DNA from: Polyangiaceae bacterium
Lineage (GTDB): Bacteria; Myxococcota_A; Polyangia; Polyangiales; Polyangiaceae
Assembly (NCBI GenBank): GCA_025936045.1
Contig: JAICUB010000008.1
Coordinates: 1-64,000, forward strand
Length of the DNA stretch: 64,000 nt
Direction of reading: 5' to 3'
Of this stretch, positions 61,915 to 64,000 are shown one piece after another. Every line of letters starts with the position of its first letter. Within the stretch, counting starts at the first letter, position 1. The notes beneath the pieces were generated by a model. That model searched no databases, had not been told where the DNA came from, and worked only from the letters and a program-made list of their open reading frames with translations. The translations under genes and the position numbers were made by a program.

Positions 61915-62457
61915 TCAGCGCAGCGCGCTGACGGCGAAGAGGAAGGGCGCCACGACGAAGAAGCCGTCGATTTCGAAGCCCGCGCTGATCAGCGTCGTAC
62001 GCGGTTCGCCGAGGTCGCGCGCCGCGCTCGCGAAGACGCCCAGAGACCAATTGTACGTGCCCTCGAAGTTGTAGCTCCGCGCTCCGAAGAAGGTGCTCAC
62101 CGACAGCGCCGGAGCACGGAGTTCGTGTTCGACGACTCCGAGCGAGACGGTAAGTGGGAAATTCTCCGTCAGCGGCACGAGCAGCGTGGCTCCTCCTCCC
62201 CAGCGCAGATCCCAGAATCCAGCGGTGGTGACCTCGAGGTACGGCCCGAATCCAAAGTCGCGATTCCGGTGCCGCAGAAACAGCATGTCACCCGTGATGC
62301 CGTTGCACAGGCGTGTCCGCTGCCAGACGGCGCCGTCGTTGCCGATACCGCACAACGCCGGCCGCCATGCGACGTGGCCTTGGGGATCAGCGCGCGCGCG
62401 GGGCGCCAAGAAGACGCAGCAGGCGACGCTACCGGCGAGTACGAGCCTCGGCGCCAC
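61915..62457 (-). CDS. Exported, probable outer-membrane beta-barrel-like protein
   Basis: A 180-residue protein. The N-terminus has a hydrophobic signal (about 4-23) with likely cleavage after ARA. The mature part has alternating hydrophobic and polar strands and many aromatic residues (FGFGPYLEVTTAGFWDLRWGG; EGTYNWSLGVFASAA), as in small outer-membrane barrels. Two Cys are near the mature N-terminus. No family recognised. It starts 9 bases after the preceding lipoprotein's stop on the same strand, so it is probably in one operon with it. Confidence 0.7.
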   Translation of the reverse strand: MAPRLVLAGSVACCVFLAPRARADPQGHVAWRPALCGIGNDGAVWQRTRLCNGITGDMLFLRHRNRDFGFGPYLEVTTAGFWDLRWGGGATLLVPLTENFPLTVSLGVVEHELRAPALSVSTFFGARSYNFEGTYNWSLGVFASAARDLGEPRTTLISAGFEIDGFFVVAPFLFAVSALR

Positions 62458-62466
62458 CGGACGCCG

Positions 62467-63225
62467 TCAGGGCGTGCTCGTCGTGTTCATGCCGGTAATG
62501 AACGGATTGTTCTGCGGATTCACGCAGACGGGGTCCCCGGTTCCCGCGCAAACCGTGCAGGGGAACGAGGCATCTTGGCCGAAGAAACAGATGGTCGAAG
62601 TCGACATCACGTCCGAGGCGCTGTCGCAATTGCGTGACGTCGGATCGAGGGCGCCCGACGGGTAATCCACGAGGCAACCCGTGCAAACGGTGATCGGGTA
62701 GTCGAAGTCGCCGGACTCGAGGTCTTGGCCGCCGAGCGTCGTGCCCTCGATTTTCACGCGCGCGATGATCTGCCCGTCGGGACCGAGGTTCGGCATGTCT
62801 TCGGCGCGGATCATGCGAATGAAGACGGCCGCGAGCCCGGGGTCGGTTCCGTCGGAGGGATTGATGACGCCGGTTGCCGGTGTTTCGAAGCTGACGACGG
62901 AATTATTGGTTCCGTACAGCGTCATCTTCGCGCGTGTGATTTCGAGGCGCGACGTTTCGGTGCGGAGTTGCTGGCGACTGCCGCGCTGAGTGAGGTGGCT
63001 GCCGACGAGCAACGCCGCCTGGTAACCGTCGGCAAAATAGCGATCCAGTGTTCCCGAAGGCTGTAGGACCGCGGTCGCGTCCGGCTGAGCGAGGCATTGG
63101 CTCGAGTTGATGTTCATCACGCCGTAGATGAATACCGAGCTCCGGTTATCGACGCAGCTCGAGCCCAAGAGCCCGGCGCCCACCAAGAGGAGCCCGGCGG
63201 CCATCGTCTTCGGGAAGCTGTACAT
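62467..63225 (-). CDS. Lipoprotein with conserved Cys, unknown function
   Basis: A 252-residue protein. A signal with the lipobox GSSC (Cys24) is followed by a beta-rich middle, with segments such as FIYGVMNIN and AAVFIRMIRAEDMP, and then a Cys-rich C-terminal part (TVCTGCLVDYPSGALDPTS; CFFGQDASFPCTVC; DPVCVNP). I recall similar proteins from myxobacteria but cannot name a family. It leads a two-gene group with the beta-barrel-like gene. Confidence 0.72.
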   Translation of the reverse strand: MYSFPKTMAAGLLLVGAGLLGSSCVDNRSSVFIYGVMNINSSQCLAQPDATAVLQPSGTLDRYFADGYQAALLVGSHLTQRGSRQQLRTETSRLEITRAKMTLYGTNNSVVSFETPATGVINPSDGTDPGLAAVFIRMIRAEDMPNLGPDGQIIARVKIEGTTLGGQDLESGDFDYPITVCTGCLVDYPSGALDPTSRNCDSASDVMSTSTICFFGQDASFPCTVCAGTGDPVCVNPQNNPFITGMNTTSTP

Positions 63226-63343
63226 TCGTCGCCTCGTGCGGCGAGGGCAGGTGTCGCCGCCGCCTCTAGGAGTCTAGCGGTCGACCTCGCCAGCGCCAAA
63301 AATTGGGGGGATTTCGGCCGCTCGGGACCGGCCGTGAGCGCCC

Positions 63344-64000
63344 TTATCGAAGCGACTGCGCGAGTGATTTCAACTTGCCGACCTCGAGCTCGACCGTTTC
63401 GACGCGGCCGAGCTCGCGCGCCACTACGAAGCGAACCCGAGAACCTGCCCGCTTTTTGTCGAGGGTGACGAGCTCGGCGGCTTCGTGCAGCGGCTCGCGG
63501 GCGAGGTCCGTCGGGAGGCCGGCCGCGGTGAGCAAGGCCTGGACGCGCTCGGTCAGCGCCGCCGGAGTCCGTCCGAGCGCTTCGCCGACTCGCAGCGCCG
63601 CGATGAGCCCGAGGCTCACGGCCTCACCGTGGGTCAGGCGCTCGAACCCGGCGTGCGACTCGAGCGCGTGGCCGAGCGTGTGCCCGAGGTTCAAGAGCGC
63701 ACGGAGACCGGTTTCGCGCTCGTCGAGCCCGACGATGCGCGCTTTCACCCGCACCGAGCGCCGCACCATTTCAGCGACGAGCTCGGGGCTGCGCGCGCGG
63801 ACGGCGGTCTGTTCGGCCTCGAGCAGCGTGAAGAGCTCGGGGTCGCCGATGATCGCGGTCTTTACGACCTCCGCGAGCGCGCTCGTGTAGCCGCGAGCCG
63901 GCTCGGTCGCCTCGAGTGCGGCGTCGCAGAGCACGCCCTTCGGTTGCCAAAATGCGCCGACCGCATTCTTGGCCAGTTCGAGATCGACCCCGGTTTTCCC
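63344..64000 (-). CDS. aroB: 3-dehydroquinate synthase, partial (N-terminus beyond window)
   Basis: The C-terminal 218 residues of AroB, from GKTGVDLELAKNAVGAFWQPKGVL onward; the frame is open to the right edge. Visible features include DPELF, LNLGHTLGHALE with metal-binding His residues and HGEAVSLGLIAALRVGEALG. The last part, TLDKKRAGSRVRFVVARELG, is also typical. The enzyme makes 3-dehydroquinate from DAHP in the shikimate pathway. It ends 118 bases before the lipoprotein gene start on the same strand. Confidence 0.93.
   Translation of the reverse strand, partial: GKTGVDLELAKNAVGAFWQPKGVLCDAALEATEPARGYTSALAEVVKTAIIGDPELFTLLEAEQTAVRARSPELVAEMVRRSVRVKARIVGLDERETGLRALLNLGHTLGHALESHAGFERLTHGEAVSLGLIAALRVGEALGRTPAALTERVQALLTAAGLPTDLAREPLHEAAELVTLDKKRAGSRVRFVVARELGRVETVELEVGKLKSLAQSLR

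Overview
The window is 64 kb of very GC-rich DNA with dense, mostly short operons and strong third-position GC bias. The gene content points to a myxobacterium, probably of the Sorangium/Polyangium side of the Myxococcota. Signs of this are a membrane-anchored eukaryote-like Ser/Thr kinase, a PilZ protein of the type common in myxobacteria, a GYF_2-domain protein, three glycine-rich lipoproteins of the kind abundant in Polyangiales, and many lipoproteins of unknown function. This placement is inferred from gene content; no rRNA is present. I found no tRNA, rRNA, CRISPR array, insertion sequence or prophage.

Layout. 1-7.5 kb: a GYF_2 membrane protein (cut by the window edge), aspS, a polytopic membrane protein and a PhoD-like phosphatase lipoprotein. 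7.5-17.7 kb: a carbohydrate-uptake island. A rightward group encodes a sugar ABC ATPase, permease, Ser/Thr kinase, sugar-binding lipoprotein and L-fucose-isomerase-like enzyme. It meets a leftward, complete second ABC system (binding protein, ATPase, permease) head to head. 17.7-28.9 kb: a Gly-rich lipoprotein, the overlapping DNA-repair pair uvrA-tag, a WbuC-type cupin, rpoZ overlapping a methyltransferase gene, a zinc-finger-less DnaJ, a phospholipase-D-like protein, adenosine deaminase, a second Gly-rich lipoprotein with Cys-rich repeats, and a VKOR-DsbA fusion. 28.9-35.4 kb: rnr, serS, small lipoproteins, a repeat-containing protein and a trypsin-like lipoprotein.

35.5-41 kb: a branched-chain amino-acid (or related) ABC operon with a lipoprotein MsrA embedded between binding protein and permeases. 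41.6-45.7 kb: a sodium/sugar symporter facing a lipoprotein-type aldose epimerase and a Gfo/Idh/MocA oxidoreductase. 45.8-47.6 kb: a DAHP-synthase homologue that has lost its metal ligands, translationally overlapped with tyrA. 47.7-53 kb: a third Gly-rich lipoprotein, a cyclic-nucleotide-binding protein, an overlapping GNAT/PilZ pair, rpe overlapped by a HEXXH lipoprotein, and a small exported protein. 53-57.3 kb: a MoxR-DUF58-transglutaminase operon. 57.4-64 kb: a lone ABC ATPase, bioF-bioD, an 860-base gene-poor stretch, a TetR regulator, zapA, two exported proteins and the 3' part of aroB.

Many genes overlap their neighbours by 4 bases (ATGA, GTGA or TTGA), which fixes several start codons and suggests translational coupling. 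The most unusual items are the catalytically degenerate DAHP synthase joined to tyrA, the kinase inside a sugar-uptake gene group, the MsrA lipoprotein inside a Liv-type operon, the altered first zinc site in UvrA, and the tandem Cys-rich modules of the Gly-rich lipoprotein.
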